Shown here piece after piece: positions 8,559 through 18,761 of a stretch of 64,000 bases of DNA. The position numbers were made by a program, and so were the translations under genes. The stretch's first letter is position 1; each line of letters opens with the position of its first letter. The notes under the pieces are model-generated. The model was given only the letters and a program-made list of their open reading frames with translations. It did no database searches and was not told where the DNA came from. The DNA comes from Christensenella minuta (GTDB lineage Bacteria > Bacillota > Clostridia > Christensenellales > Christensenellaceae), in the NCBI RefSeq assembly GCF_003628755.1, contig NZ_CP029256.1, positions 701,585 to 765,584 on the forward strand. Direction: 5' to 3'.

Positions 8559-10655
8559 ATGCAGGATCACATGTATGAAATGGAACTCGGAGGCCGTACT
8601 CTTTCGATCGAGAGCGGCAAGTATGCTTTTCAAGCGGGCGGTTCCGTCATTGTAAGGTGCGGAGATACGGCCGTTATGGTAAATGCAACGGGCTCCAAAA
8701 CGGAACGGGAAGGAATTGACTTTTTCCCGCTCAGTGTAGAGTATGAAGAGAAAATGTACGCTGCCGGTAAAATACCGGGAGGATTTATCAAGCGCGAAGG
8801 AAGGCCTGCCACTTCGGCTATTCTGGCAGCGCGTCTGATCGACCGCCCTATTCGTCCGCTTTTTCCGAAGGGATACTACAAGGATGTACAGGTGGTTGCG
8901 ACGGTCATGTCTGTAGACCTCGACAATCCGCCGGAAGTATTGGCCATGATCGGCTCGTCTGCGGCACTTTCCATTTCAGGGCTGCCGTTTGCGGGCCCAA
9001 CGGGCTCTGTCGTTGTCGGTATGGTCGATGGGGAATACATCATCAATCCAAACAGCGAACAGCGCGAAAAGAGCAGGCTGAACCTTACGGTGTCCGGTAC
9101 AAAGGACGCGGTAATGATGGTGGAAGCGGGCGCGAAGGAAGTGACCGAAGCGGAAATGCTGGACGCGATTCTGTTTGCGCATGAAGAAATTAAACGCATT
9201 TGCGCGTTCATTCAGAACATTAAAGATGAGATCGGAAAGCCGGAACAGGAAATAGAAATCCACAAGCCGGCGGAAGAAGTGGAAGCAGCAGTTCGTGAAT
9301 ATGCTGCGGACAAGGTGGTATGGAGCCTTGATACTTTCGAGCGCGACGAACGCGAAGCGCGTGAAGAACAGGTGAAGCAAGAGACGATCGAGCATTTTGC
9401 GGAACAGTTTCCTGAGAGCGCGGGCGACATTTCCGACGTGCTTTATGCAATGACTAAAGAAGTACTCCGCGGCAAGATTATGAACGACGGAATTCGCCCC
9501 GACGGACGCGGCTATGAAGACATCCGCCCGATCTGGTGTGAGACGGGGTTGTTTAAACGGACGCACGGAAGCGCGGTATTTACGCGTGGCCTGACACAGG
9601 TTATGAATATTGTAACGCTTGGCGGTCTTCGTGAAGGCCAGAACCTCGACGGAATTACGGACGAAGATTTCAAACGTTATATGCACCACTACAATATGCC
9701 GCCGTTCTCTACCGGCGAGGCAAAAATGATGCGTAGTGCTTCCCGCCGCGAAATCGGACATGGCGCGCTTGCGGAACGTGCAATCGAACCGATGCTTCCT
9801 TCGGAAGAAGAATTTCCATACGCGATCCGTGCGGTCTCTGAAGTCATCAGCTCCAATGGCTCCACATCGCAGGCGAGCGTATGTGCAAGTTCTCTTGCGC
9901 TGATGGATGCGGGTGTTCCTATGAAAAAGCCGGTGGCGGGCTGCGCAATGGGTCTGATTAAAGATCCCGACACCGGAAAGGTTGCTGTCCTTACGGATAT
10001 TCAGGGATTGGAAGATTTCATGGGCGATATGGATTTCAAGGTAGCCGGCACCAAGGACGGAATCACGGCGATCCAGATGGATATCAAAATCAAGGGAATC
10101 GATAAGGAGATTCTTGAACGTGCCTTGGCACAGGCTCTGCGCGGAAGACTTTACATACTTGACAAAATGAATGAAGTGCTTGCCGCCCCGCGCGAGCATC
10201 TCTCGCCCTATGCGCCGAAGATTGTTCAGTTCACGATTGATCCGGACAAAATACGTGAAGTAATCGGCTCGGGCGGCAAAGTTATCAACAAAATTATTGA
10301 CGACACCGGTGTGAAGATCGATATCGAAGACGATGGACGCGTTGCGATCCTGACGCCTGATGATGAAGCTGCGGCTAAGGCGCGCAAGATTATCGAAACA
10401 ATTGTAAAAGACGTAAAAGTTGGTGAAGTGTTCAATGGTAAAGTTACGCGCATCATGAACTTTGGAGCCTTTGTGGAACTTGCGCCGGGCAAGGAAGGGA
10501 TGTGCCGCATTTCCAACCTTTCCAAGGATTATGTGAAAAAGGTTGAAGATGTTTGCAATATCGGCGACACCTTGCTCGTAAAGGTCATCGAGATTGACAA
10601 GCAGGGCAGGATCAATCTGACGCACAAGGGTGTAAAACCGGAAGAATTGAACTAA
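8559..10655 (+). CDS. pnp: Polyribonucleotide nucleotidyltransferase (PNPase)
   Basis: PNPase is the phosphorolytic 3'-5' exoribonuclease of the degradosome-like machinery. The 698-residue protein has two RNase PH domains (about 1-140 and 310-540) around a helical linker, then a KH domain with I-G-S-G-G-K near 570 and an S1 domain (about 620-690). The conserved [10 protein letters not shown] and R-P-I-R-P-L-F patterns are present. AGGAGG precedes the ATG. Confidence 0.98.
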   Translation: MQDHMYEMELGGRTLSIESGKYAFQAGGSVIVRCGDTAVMVNATGSKTEREGIDFFPLSVEYEEKMYAAGKIPGGFIKREGRPATSAILAARLIDRPIRPLFPKGYYKDVQVVATVMSVDLDNPPEVLAMIGSSAALSISGLPFAGPTGSVVVGMVDGEYIINPNSEQREKSRLNLTVSGTKDAVMMVEAGAKEVTEAEMLDAILFAHEEIKRICAFIQNIKDEIGKPEQEIEIHKPAEEVEAAVREYAADKVVWSLDTFERDEREAREEQVKQETIEHFAEQFPESAGDISDVLYAMTKEVLRGKIMNDGIRPDGRGYEDIRPIWCETGLFKRTHGSAVFTRGLTQVMNIVTLGGLREGQNLDGITDEDFKRYMHHYNMPPFSTGEAKMMRSASRREIGHGALAERAIEPMLPSEEEFPYAIRAVSEVISSNGSTSQASVCASSLALMDAGVPMKKPVAGCAMGLIKDPDTGKVAVLTDIQGLEDFMGDMDFKVAGTKDGITAIQMDIKIKGIDKEILERALAQALRGRLYILDKMNEVLAAPREHLSPYAPKIVQFTIDPDKIREVIGSGGKVINKIIDDTGVKIDIEDDGRVAILTPDDEAAAKARKIIETIVKDVKVGEVFNGKVTRIMNFGAFVELAPGKEGMCRISNLSKDYVKKVEDVCNIGDTLLVKVIEIDKQGRINLTHKGVKPEELN

Positions 10656-10665
10656 CACGAGTGAG

Positions 10666-10721
10666 AAAAAGCCGGCGAATGGGGGCAACGGTAACCGTTT
10701 GGGACCCATGTCGGCTTTTTT
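10666..10721 (+). terminator. Terminator after pnp
   Basis: AAAAAGCCG (10666-10674) pairs with CGGCTTTTT at the end of the element around an imperfect inner stem, and the structure runs into six T. Confidence 0.75.
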
Positions 10722-10742
10722 GTATCATGAAAGGATTTTGCT

Positions 10743-12020
10743 ATGGATGGAACATTTATCAATGAAAAGCTGGAATGCGGGGCGCGGCTGATCGCCGAAA
10801 AGCTTCCGAATTTCCATTCCGTAACCGCGGGTATCTGGGTGGGAGCGGGATCTGTAACGGAAACGCCCGAAGAAAATGGTATTTCCCATTTGATAGAACA
10901 CATGCTGTTTAAAGGAACAGAGAAGCGCACCTCTAAGCAGATCGCCGTGGATGTGGATAATATCGGAGGACAGATCAACGCTTTTACCTCCAAGGAATGT
11001 ACGTGCTATTATATCAAGGTAATCGACGAAAAGCTGTCGGACGGGCTCGAAATATTGACCGATCTTTTTTGTAACGCTACGCTGCAGACGGAGGAGCTTG
11101 ATAAGGAGCGCAATGTTGTACTGGAAGAAATCGCCATGAGCAACGACAACCCGGAGGACCTCGCGATGGATCTCATCTCAAGTACTTATTTCAACGGCTG
11201 CTCTCTTGAAAAAACGATCCTTGGCCCGGCGGAAAATATCCGTCGGTTCGGGCGCGAAGACCTTGTGGACTATATGAAGCGTTATTATACGGCCTCCAAT
11301 ATCGTTGTAGCTGTAGCAGGAAATTTTGACGAGCAGGAACTCCGGGACTGCCTGAACCGTCTGCTGCAGAACGTCAATCAAAGCGCGTTGAACGTGCCCG
11401 CGTTTGCCGACTGCGGGAAATTTGCGCCACAACGGGCCGGATTCGAGATAATTGAGCGGGACATTGAACAGGTCCACCTGTGTATGGGCATGCCCGGAAT
11501 CAAGGTGAGCGACAAAAGAAAGTATGCGCTGAACATTGTCAATAACGTAATTGGCGGTTCCATGAGTTCGCGTCTTTTCCAGAAAATCCGTGAAGAGATG
11601 GGCATGGCATATTCCGTCTTTACTTATCCCGCGCTCTATGCAAGCTCAGGTATGTACGGCGTATATGCGGGGACGATGGCGGATAATACGCTGCAAGTTG
11701 CTGAAATGATATTAAAGGAACTTAAGACCGTGAAAGAGAAAGGGATCACGGAGGAGGAATTTATCCAAAGCCGGGAACAATCCAAGGGCAACCTGATTCT
11801 TTCTTTGGAAAGCACGTCTTCCAAAATGAGCGCGATCGGGAAATCGATGATCCTCACAGGCAATGTTTATTCGGATGAAGAAGTGCTGCGGTTTATGGAA
11901 GAAGTCCGTTATCAGGACATGAAAGATATAATTGATGACTGTCTTGATTTTGAGAAGCTGACAGTGACATGCGTTGGCAGAGTCCCGGACGGAGAAGTGC
12001 TCCGCGCGGCTGTTTTCTGA
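10743..12020 (+). CDS. M16-family zinc peptidase (processing-peptidase-like)
   Basis: This is a 425-residue cytosolic metalloprotease of the M16B (pitrilysin) family, related to the YmxG/PqqL group. The inverted zinc motif H-x-x-E-H is at residues 49-53, with the downstream Glu in the V-L-E-E-I segment. The second, inactive half has the expected G-G-S-M-S-S-R-L-F-Q-x-I-R-E-E pattern. In Firmicutes this gene commonly follows pnp. It sits between two terminators, so it is probably monocistronic. The natural substrate is not known. Confidence 0.88.
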   Translation: MDGTFINEKLECGARLIAEKLPNFHSVTAGIWVGAGSVTETPEENGISHLIEHMLFKGTEKRTSKQIAVDVDNIGGQINAFTSKECTCYYIKVIDEKLSDGLEILTDLFCNATLQTEELDKERNVVLEEIAMSNDNPEDLAMDLISSTYFNGCSLEKTILGPAENIRRFGREDLVDYMKRYYTASNIVVAVAGNFDEQELRDCLNRLLQNVNQSALNVPAFADCGKFAPQRAGFEIIERDIEQVHLCMGMPGIKVSDKRKYALNIVNNVIGGSMSSRLFQKIREEMGMAYSVFTYPALYASSGMYGVYAGTMADNTLQVAEMILKELKTVKEKGITEEEFIQSREQSKGNLILSLESTSSKMSAIGKSMILTGNVYSDEEVLRFMEEVRYQDMKDIIDDCLDFEKLTVTCVGRVPDGEVLRAAVF

Positions 12021-12038
12021 TCGGTTTTATTTCGATTC

Positions 12039-12080
12039 AAAAGAACAGGTATGGAAAGGCTTTCCATATCTGTTCTTTTT
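12039..12080 (+). terminator. Terminator after the M16 peptidase gene
   Basis: A near-perfect stem of about 19 bp (12039-12057 with 12061-12080, one G-U) has a 3-base loop. Its 3' arm ends in five T. Confidence 0.85.
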
Positions 12081-12123
12081 ATAAACGATATGCGGAAGGA
12101 CAAAGTTTCCGAAGGCAAGGCAA

Positions 12124-12152
12124 TTGAAATGTGGTACGTTTGATGCTATAAT
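12124..12152 (+). promoter_or_regulatory. Promoter of ftsK
   Basis: TTGAAA (12124-12129) and a perfect TATAAT (12147-12152) are spaced by 17 bases, 36 bases before the ftsK start. Confidence 0.75.
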
Positions 12153-12188
12153 AAATAAGATTGTTATCTGGGTTTTGAAGGGGTTTTC

Positions 12189-14618
12189 ATGGCAGTTCGT
12201 AAGAAACGGAAAAGAAAGAACACCAACAAGAAAAACGAAATCGCCGGCATCATCATCATAGGGCTGGCTGTTTTTGTTGCAATCACGATTTACATGAATA
12301 TAGACAGCGTCTTTGGCAATATGATTGCGGGCGTTGTATTTGGGATGTGCGGCGCAATCGGTTATGTGGTGCCCGTAATTCTTGGCGTCATCGGCGTCCT
12401 GTTTATTGCGGCGCGAAAAAAGGCACCGAATGCGGGGAAGCTGATTCTGCTGGCTTTGGCTGTATTTTTTGTTTTTTCGCTTGCACAGCTGATTCCCATC
12501 GGCGATATTTATACAGAGGGCGGAGACTATGGCGGGTTTGTGAAAGCATCTTATGATTTTGGGGCGGCAAACCATGCGGGCGGCGGCGTGCTTGGAGCGC
12601 TGCTTACCTATTGGACCTATCGCTTCCTCGGGATGGTGGGGAGTTGTATTGTATTTATTACGGGGATTGCGGCCTGTGTGATCGCGCTTACCAATCTTTC
12701 TATTAAACGGGTGAGCAAAGAGATTGGAACCGTGGTCAAAACCACATACGATGAATACCGTACCCGCGCAGAGCAGCGGCGCGAAAAGAAACGCCTGTAT
12801 ATTGAGAGCCTCGATTTAGAGAGGGAAGAAGAACTGCGTGCGAGGCAGGAAGAGGCGGCGCGCATCCGGCAGGAAGAAGAAAACGAATTTAATATGCATG
12901 TGGAAGAGCCTCAGCCGACAGATGAAATCTATTCGGCAGAGGAGATACCGGAGCAATTTACCGATTACGATCCTGGGGAATACCGCAGGGTATTTTCGGA
13001 TACGGATATCGAGTTTGATGACGAGATACAGCCGGAACCTAAAGGAAGGCGCAAGATCGGTGTTTCTCAAGTGACGGCGGAACAGCCGAAGCTAGACCGG
13101 CAACAGACAGAGGTGCCACAGCAAACAGCGGAATTTGCTCCGGTCGGCGGAGTGCAGGGGAGCATCGCACCTGCAAAAAAATACATTAAGCCTCCACTCA
13201 ACCTCCTTACGCTGCCTGCAAAAAGCGCGAGAACGTCTTCTGCGGATCTAAAGAAAAATGTCGAAATACTCGAAAATACACTGGCCAGCTTCAATGTTAG
13301 CGCAAAAGTTGTCAATGTCAGCCGCGGCCCGGTTGTCACGCGGTATGAAGTGCAGCCTGCGCCCGGTGTAAAGGTCAGCAAAATCGTCAATCTCGCCGAC
13401 GATATTGCGATGAACCTTGCAGCGCGCGATGTGCGGATTGAAGCGCCCGTTCCCGGGAAACCAGTGGTGGGCATTGAGATACCAAATCTGGAAACAAGCT
13501 CTGTCGGGCTGCGGGAGCTTGTGGGCAATGAGGAATTTAAAGAGATCAAGAGCCCGATCGCATTCGCGCTCGGGAAAGATATCGCGGGTGCAAACGTTTA
13601 CGCGGATATTGCAAAAATGCCCCATATGTTGATTGCGGGAGCAACCGGATCAGGCAAGAGCGTGTGCATCAATTCCCTGATTGTCAGTATTTTGTACCAT
13701 GCTTCCCCGGAAGAGGTCAAAATGATTATGATTGACCCGAAGGTTGTGGAGCTTAACGTATTCAACGATATTCCGCATTTGCTGATTCCGGTAGTTACAG
13801 ATCCCAAAAAAGCAGCTTCGGCGATCAATTGGGCGGTCAATGAGATGACGATGCGCTACCGCATGTTTGCGGCCAAAGGCGCAAAAGATCTCAAAAAGTA
13901 TAATGAACTGATGCGGGCCGAAGAAGACGGGGAGACGCTCCCGCATATCCTCGTTATTATCGATGAGCTTGCGGACCTGATGATGGTTGCACCGGGAGAA
14001 GTAGAGGATGCGATCTGCCGGATCGCTCAGCTTGGGCGCGCCAGCGGGATTCACCTTGTGATTGCAACCCAGCGTCCTTCGGTGGATGTTATCACCGGGA
14101 TTATCAAGGCAAATATTCCGTCGCGGGTGGCGTTTGCCGTATCATCCCAGGTGGATTCGCGGACTATTCTCGACATGGCGGGAGCGGAGAAGCTTCTCGG
14201 GCAGGGAGATATGTTGTTTTATCCGTCGGGCGCGCCGAAACCGGTACGGTTACAGGGCTGTTTTATTTCTGACCGTGAGGTAGAAGCAGTGGCGAAATTC
14301 CTGAAAGAGCGGTTGTCCGCCGATTATGATGCAAAAGTGATTGATGGAATATCCAAAGACAGCGCAAGCCCTATCGCCGGGCAGGCGGAGACGGACGAAC
14401 TTTTTATCCGTGCGCTTGAAACAATCGTGGAATATGACCAGGCGTCAACTTCCATGCTGCAGCGCCGTCTGCGCATCGGATATGCCCGCGCTGCACGGCT
14501 GATTGACCAGCTTGAAGAGCATGGCTATATTTCGCCGATGGACGGGAGCAAAGGACGGCAGGTGCTTATTACCAAAGAGGAACTCCAAAAGGTTATGAAT
14601 CCACAGGAAGAGGAATGA
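12189..14618 (+). CDS. ftsK: DNA translocase FtsK/SpoIIIE
   Basis: This is a membrane-anchored ATPase that pumps DNA through the division septum. The 809-residue protein has a basic N-terminus, about four membrane segments (residues 15-175), a charged Glu/Gln-rich linker (about 190-330) and the motor domain. Walker A is G-A-T-G-S-G-K-S near 484 and Walker B is [11 protein letters not shown]-terminal winged-helix gamma domain (about 735-800) would read KOPS-like sites. It has its own promoter and is followed six bases later by rimO. Confidence 0.96.
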   Translation: MAVRKKRKRKNTNKKNEIAGIIIIGLAVFVAITIYMNIDSVFGNMIAGVVFGMCGAIGYVVPVILGVIGVLFIAARKKAPNAGKLILLALAVFFVFSLAQLIPIGDIYTEGGDYGGFVKASYDFGAANHAGGGVLGALLTYWTYRFLGMVGSCIVFITGIAACVIALTNLSIKRVSKEIGTVVKTTYDEYRTRAEQRREKKRLYIESLDLEREEELRARQEEAARIRQEEENEFNMHVEEPQPTDEIYSAEEIPEQFTDYDPGEYRRVFSDTDIEFDDEIQPEPKGRRKIGVSQVTAEQPKLDRQQTEVPQQTAEFAPVGGVQGSIAPAKKYIKPPLNLLTLPAKSARTSSADLKKNVEILENTLASFNVSAKVVNVSRGPVVTRYEVQPAPGVKVSKIVNLADDIAMNLAARDVRIEAPVPGKPVVGIEIPNLETSSVGLRELVGNEEFKEIKSPIAFALGKDIAGANVYADIAKMPHMLIAGATGSGKSVCINSLIVSILYHASPEEVKMIMIDPKVVELNVFNDIPHLLIPVVTDPKKAASAINWAVNEMTMRYRMFAAKGAKDLKKYNELMRAEEDGETLPHILVIIDELADLMMVAPGEVEDAICRIAQLGRASGIHLVIATQRPSVDVITGIIKANIPSRVAFAVSSQVDSRTILDMAGAEKLLGQGDMLFYPSGAPKPVRLQGCFISDREVEAVAKFLKERLSADYDAKVIDGISKDSASPIAGQAETDELFIRALETIVEYDQASTSMLQRRLRIGYARAARLIDQLEEHGYISPMDGSKGRQVLITKEELQKVMNPQEEE

Positions 14619-14624
14619 TAGAAA

Positions 14625-15950
14625 ATGACTGTGAAGATTGGCGTTATCTCGCTCGGATGCGTGAAAAATAGGATTGACACCGAAGAAATGCTTGCCCAGC
14701 TGCAGGATGAATATGAGTTTGTGCAGGATATGCAGGATGCGGATATCATGCTTATTAACACGTGCGCTTTTATCAGCGATGCGAAGGAAGAATCCATTAA
14801 TACAATACTCGAAGCCGAGCAGCAGAAAAAATTTGGCAAGCTCAAAGGGATTATTGTAACCGGATGTTTGCCGGAGCGTTATCATGAAAGGTTAAAGCAG
14901 ATGGTCCCGCGTGTCGATGCGTTTCTTGGAACCGCGGCATATAAGGAAATTCGCCGGGCGATCGAATCGGTAGTGGAAGGAAGCCGTTTTGACAGCTATC
15001 CGGACAAGGCAATCGACGAGAGCTTTTCACGGCGCGTATTGACGACGGTTCCGCCGACCGCTTATGTGAAAATTGCAGAAGGATGCGATAATTGCTGCAG
15101 TTATTGCGTTATTCCGTCCATACGCGGAAAATATCAGAGCAGGAAGCCCGAATATATCCTTGAGGAGATCGCGTCGCTCGCACGTGATGGTTATAATGAA
15201 ATCATTTTGATCGCACAGGATACCACCGGATATGGAAAAGATCTTAACGAAGAAATCAATCTTGCGAAGCTGATGGACCGGGCGGCCGAAATTCCGGGAG
15301 TAAAATGGCTCCGTGTGCTCTATAGCTATCCGAACGGCATTACAGATGAATTGCTTGAAGTGATGTGCAGGCACGACAATATTGTAAAATATCTTGACAT
15401 TCCGATCCAACATACGGATGATGAAATATTGCAGAAGATGCATCGCCGTAACACCTCGAAGCTACTGGACGACATTGTGCAGAAAATACGCGACGCTTCG
15501 GAGGATTTTATCATACGGTCTACGGTGATTGTAGGGTTCCCCGGGGAAAAACGTGAAAATGTGATTCATCTGTACCAGGATCTGAAAAAATATCAGTTTG
15601 ACCGTTTGGGTGTTTTTTCTTACTCGCAGGAGGAGGGAACACCCGCGGCGGAGATGGAAGGCCAGATCGACGAGGAGGAGAAGGAATTCCGGCGCGACTC
15701 TGTGCTGAATACGCAATCTTCCATTTCGCTGGACAGGAATCAGGCTCGCGTGGACAAAACATACGAAGTGTTGGTAGAGGGATATGACGAGCATTCGGGT
15801 CTTTATTACGGCAGGTCCTATGCGGAGGCGCCGGATGTGGACGGGAAAATTTTTGTGAAGACAAAGGAAGCGCTTGAAGAGGGAAAATATTATCCGGTAA
15901 AAATAACGATGGCTTACAGCTATGACTGCATGGGAGAATTGATAAAATGA
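14625..15950 (+). CDS. rimO: Ribosomal protein S12 methylthiotransferase RimO
   Basis: RimO is a radical-SAM enzyme that methylthiolates Asp of ribosomal protein S12. The 441-residue protein has the UPF0004 domain (S-L-G-C-V-K-N-R-I-D-T-E), which carries cluster cysteines. The radical-SAM motif C-D-N-C-C-S-Y-C is near 154-161, and a C-terminal TRAM domain follows. The start S-L-G-C-x-K-N-x-x-D-x-E favours RimO over MiaB. It overlaps pgsA by four bases. Confidence 0.93.
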   Translation: MTVKIGVISLGCVKNRIDTEEMLAQLQDEYEFVQDMQDADIMLINTCAFISDAKEESINTILEAEQQKKFGKLKGIIVTGCLPERYHERLKQMVPRVDAFLGTAAYKEIRRAIESVVEGSRFDSYPDKAIDESFSRRVLTTVPPTAYVKIAEGCDNCCSYCVIPSIRGKYQSRKPEYILEEIASLARDGYNEIILIAQDTTGYGKDLNEEINLAKLMDRAAEIPGVKWLRVLYSYPNGITDELLEVMCRHDNIVKYLDIPIQHTDDEILQKMHRRNTSKLLDDIVQKIRDASEDFIIRSTVIVGFPGEKRENVIHLYQDLKKYQFDRLGVFSYSQEEGTPAAEMEGQIDEEEKEFRRDSVLNTQSSISLDRNQARVDKTYEVLVEGYDEHSGLYYGRSYAEAPDVDGKIFVKTKEALEEGKYYPVKITMAYSYDCMGELIK

Positions 15951-16489
15951 AATGGAATGCGCCCAATATATTGACGATCATCCGAATTATATTAATTCCG
16001 TTTTTTGTGCTGTTTTATTTCACGGGATTACCGCATTGGAACATCTGGGCTGCTATAATATTCATAGTGGCGGCGGTGACGGACTGGCTCGATGGGTTCC
16101 TTGCCCGTAAAAACAACCAGGTTTCCAATTTCGGCAAGCTGTGGGATCCGATTGCCGATAAGCTTCTGGTACTCGCGGCGCTTTTGCTGCTTATGGATTG
16201 GGGTAAGGTTGGGTTCATTGCGGTGCTGATCTTGGAAGCACGGGAGCTCCTTATAGGCGGCATGCGTTCGGTTGCGGCCTCAAAGGGCGTTGTGATCGCA
16301 GCGGATAAATCCGGAAAGCTTAAGACGGTGGTGCAGTTTATTGCGATCATCTTGCTGATGCTCAATGATTGGCCGTTTATGTTTGTTCCCGTTTCCATCG
16401 GAACGATTCTGATTTGGGTAAGCGTCGCTTTGTCGGTCTACTCTTGCATCGAATATTTTGTAAAGAACCGCAGTGTGTTTGCAGATTGA
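15947..16489 (+). CDS. pgsA: CDP-diacylglycerol-glycerol-3-phosphate 3-phosphatidyltransferase
   Basis: This is a membrane enzyme that commits CDP-diacylglycerol to phosphatidylglycerol. The 180-residue protein has the CDP-alcohol phosphotransferase signature spread over about residues 46-72 (D-W-L-D-G-x-x-A-R, then G, D and D-K at the usual spacing). About four to five hydrophobic helices are visible. The rimO-pgsA-recA order is common in Firmicutes. Confidence 0.94.
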   Translation: MKWNAPNILTIIRIILIPFFVLFYFTGLPHWNIWAAIIFIVAAVTDWLDGFLARKNNQVSNFGKLWDPIADKLLVLAALLLLMDWGKVGFIAVLILEARELLIGGMRSVAASKGVVIAADKSGKLKTVVQFIAIILLMLNDWPFMFVPVSIGTILIWVSVALSVYSCIEYFVKNRSVFAD

Positions 16490-16507
16490 TAATGGAAAGG
16501 AAAAAGT

Positions 16508-17548
16508 ATGGATAATAAAGGAAAAGCTTTAGACGCGGCTCTCGCGCAGATTGAGAAACAATTTGGAAAGGGCGCGGTCATGAAGCTGGGCGACGCGTCG
16601 AAAAATATGAATATTGAAGCAATCCCGACGGGCTGCCTGGAATTGGATGTTGCGCTCGGAATCGGGGGTGTGCCGCGCGGGCGGATCATCGAGGTATATG
16701 GACCGGAATCTTCCGGTAAAACGACTGTGGCACTGCATATGATTGCAGAGGCACAAAAACTCGGCGGCGCGGCAGCGTTTATCGACGCCGAGCACGCGCT
16801 TGATCCGGTTTATGCTAAGAATCTCGGTGTAGATATTGACAATCTGTACGTTTCCCAGCCCAGTACGGGTGAAGAAGCGCTCGAAATTACAGATATGCTC
16901 ACGCGCAGCGGAGCGATCGATATTGTGGTTGTGGACTCGGTCGCGGCGCTGGTCCCGAAATCTGAGATCGAAGGATTGATGGGCGACTCGTCGGTAGGCG
17001 TTCAGGCCCGCCTGATGTCGCAGGCTTTGCGTAAACTGGCAGGTGCGATCAATAAAACCAATACAGTCGTTGTCTTCATCAACCAGTTGCGTGAGAAGAT
17101 CGGCGTTATGTTCGGCAATCCGGAAACGACAACAGGCGGCAAGGCGCTTAAGTTCTATGCGTCTGTGCGTCTCGATGTGCGGCGGATTGAAACGATCAAG
17201 GTGGGCGACCAAATGATCGGTAACCGGACCCGTATCAAGGTTGTGAAAAACAAAGTGGCGCCGCCTTTTAAAACGGCTGAATTTGAGATTTATTATGGAG
17301 AAGGCATCAGCGAACCGGCAAGCGTCCTGAACCTCGGAACCCAGCTTGGCCTGATCGTAAAGTCCGGCGCGTGGTTCTCTTATCAGGGAGAACATATCGG
17401 ACAAGGCCGCGATAATGCGCGGCAGTACCTCATGGCGAATCCGGAAATCATGGAAGAGGTGAAACAGCAGGTCCTCAAAACGTATGGGCTTGGTAAATAT
17501 AAGAATGAGGCTCCGGCGGAGGAACCGGAGGCAGAGGAAAAAAAGTAA
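16508..17548 (+). CDS. recA: Recombinase RecA
   Basis: RecA is the strand-exchange ATPase and LexA coprotease. The 346-residue protein has Walker [10 protein letters not shown] near 65-73, the V-V-V-D-S-V-A-A-L strand, the L2 loop with G-N-P-E-T-T-T-G-G, and an acidic C-terminal tail. It follows pgsA by 18 bases. I see no SOS-type operator immediately upstream, so it may be read from the pgsA transcript. Confidence 0.99.
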   Translation: MDNKGKALDAALAQIEKQFGKGAVMKLGDASKNMNIEAIPTGCLELDVALGIGGVPRGRIIEVYGPESSGKTTVALHMIAEAQKLGGAAAFIDAEHALDPVYAKNLGVDIDNLYVSQPSTGEEALEITDMLTRSGAIDIVVVDSVAALVPKSEIEGLMGDSSVGVQARLMSQALRKLAGAINKTNTVVVFINQLREKIGVMFGNPETTTGGKALKFYASVRLDVRRIETIKVGDQMIGNRTRIKVVKNKVAPPFKTAEFEIYYGEGISEPASVLNLGTQLGLIVKSGAWFSYQGEHIGQGRDNARQYLMANPEIMEEVKQQVLKTYGLGKYKNEAPAEEPEAEEKK

Positions 17549-17584
17549 TTGCGTTTACCGTGACTACGGTATGCGCATGATAAG

Positions 17585-18175
17585 TTTTGGTGGTGCAGTA
17601 TTCTAGTCGGTACTGCCGATTCCGAAGACGGGCCTAAAAATCCGTTATAGGGCACATCGATGAAGTTTCTGGTGTTGGCCGCTGACGCCCCGTCGGGAGC
17701 TGATGCTGGGAGTTAAGAAAGAAGGGCGATCCATAAGGGCATATGGGCGTTGACCCAGCTTTCGCGGAGACCTGTTGCGGTGGTGGCTTGCCATTACTGG
17801 ACAGGGAAAAACCTGCTATGCGGTACTAAGCTGTGTACAGAGTAGCCTGCCTTGAGTTGGCATGGTGGAAATGCGGGATAATTTGCAAGCCATTTGCAGC
17901 GTACGGGCAATGGCGAGCACGACTGTAAAAAACCATGCTGGCAAAAGAGACTAGGAATTGGATTTGTGCTGTTGAGGAAAGCTCCTAGACTGTATTTCAG
18001 GCAATAAGGGGATTATAGTGTGGTTTGAACAGGCAATCCGGTCGTGCGTGTGGTAACACCGCACCGGAGGCTTCAAAGGGAAACCGCTCCTTTCGGCGAC
18101 GGGGAGTAGCTTCCGGGGAAATCCTACCGGACCATATACTGCAAGGTCTACTCTTATTGTCACCACCAATTTTTT
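17585..18175 (+). ncRNA. ole: OLE RNA (ornate, large, extremophilic RNA)
   Basis: A gene-free interval of more than 600 bases lies between recA and a small membrane-protein gene. Its ends pair: TTGGTGGTG (17587-17595) with CACCACCAA (18161-18169), closing a domain of about 583 bases. Inner stems include CTAGGA (17951-17956) with TCCTAG (17983-17988), and CCGGAGGCT (18064-18072) with AGCTTCCGG (18108-18116). Size, complex structure and above all position directly before an OapA-like gene and near tlyA, argR and recN match OLE RNA. OLE RNA forms membrane-bound ribonucleoprotein complexes in anaerobic and extremophilic Firmicutes. The identification is from context and structure, not from a covariance model. 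No convincing promoter is visible, so it may be processed from a longer transcript. Confidence 0.85.
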
Positions 18176-18212
18176 AATACCGGCCGCAATATTAGGCCGC
18201 AGTGAGGATTCG

Positions 18213-18761
18213 ATGAAGGTAATCAAGCACTGGACGATTAAGATATTTTTTATTACGCTTTTTATTTCCGCAGGCGTTTCCGTGGCTGCGGAATATTTTA
18301 TTTCCAATCTGTCGCTTCCTGCATCCGTGGGGATATTGGCGGCGCTGATTGCGATTGGCGTACTGTTCGATATTGTGGGAGTAGCCTTCGCAAGCTGCGA
18401 CCAGGCCCCGTTTATCGCGATGTCCGCAAAAAAAAATACGAAAGCGCATTATGCACTCAAGATGCTCAAGAATGCGGATGTAGTTTCCAATTTTTGCAAT
18501 GACGTGATTGGGGATATTTGTGGAATTGTGAGCGGGGCGGCCGGGGCCGCCATCACCCTGAAAGCGCTGGTATTTGAGTTTCCGTTTCCAGATCTTATGG
18601 TATCGATTGCGATTTCAGCCCTGATTGCAGCGGCGACAGTCGCAGGGAAAGCATGGGGAAAAACAATCGCGCTCAAAAGAAATAAAGATATTGTTCTTTC
18701 CATCGGTACGGTCGCAAACTTTTTCAATGGAGGCAGGAAAAAGAATGAAAAAGAGAATTGA
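18213..18761 (+). CDS. oapA: OLE-associated membrane protein OapA
   Basis: This is a 182-residue integral membrane protein with about four hydrophobic segments (roughly 10-32, 38-65, 105-125 and 128-148). A conserved-looking polar stretch of charged and Cys/Asn/Asp residues (about 66-103) lies between the second and third. OapA binds OLE RNA and holds it at the membrane. The call rests on the position 44 bases after the RNA, the size, the topology and the basic C-terminus (G-G-R-K-K). It overlaps tlyA by 17 bases. Its biochemical activity is not fully known even in the model organisms. Confidence 0.8.
   Translation: MKVIKHWTIKIFFITLFISAGVSVAAEYFISNLSLPASVGILAALIAIGVLFDIVGVAFASCDQAPFIAMSAKKNTKAHYALKMLKNADVVSNFCNDVIGDICGIVSGAAGAAITLKALVFEFPFPDLMVSIAISALIAAATVAGKAWGKTIALKRNKDIVLSIGTVANFFNGGRKKNEKEN

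Noticed and set aside
8976-10709. 577-codon minus-strand frame opposite pnp
   Set aside because: It is a shadow of the GC-skewed pnp coding strand; its composition is not protein-like and no start signal is present.
16490-16507. SOS (LexA) operator before recA
   Set aside because: The gap is 18 bases and contains only the ribosome-binding site; no GAAC-N4-GTTC-type palindrome is present.
17549-18212. Group II intron or large riboswitch as an explanation for the post-recA gap
   Set aside because: No intron-encoded protein or recognisable domain V/VI lies at the 3' end, and the size exceeds riboswitches. OLE fits size and neighbours better.
17951-18307. 118-codon minus-strand frame within the OLE region
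   Set aside because: It crosses conserved RNA helices and the oapA start, and has no recognisable domain.
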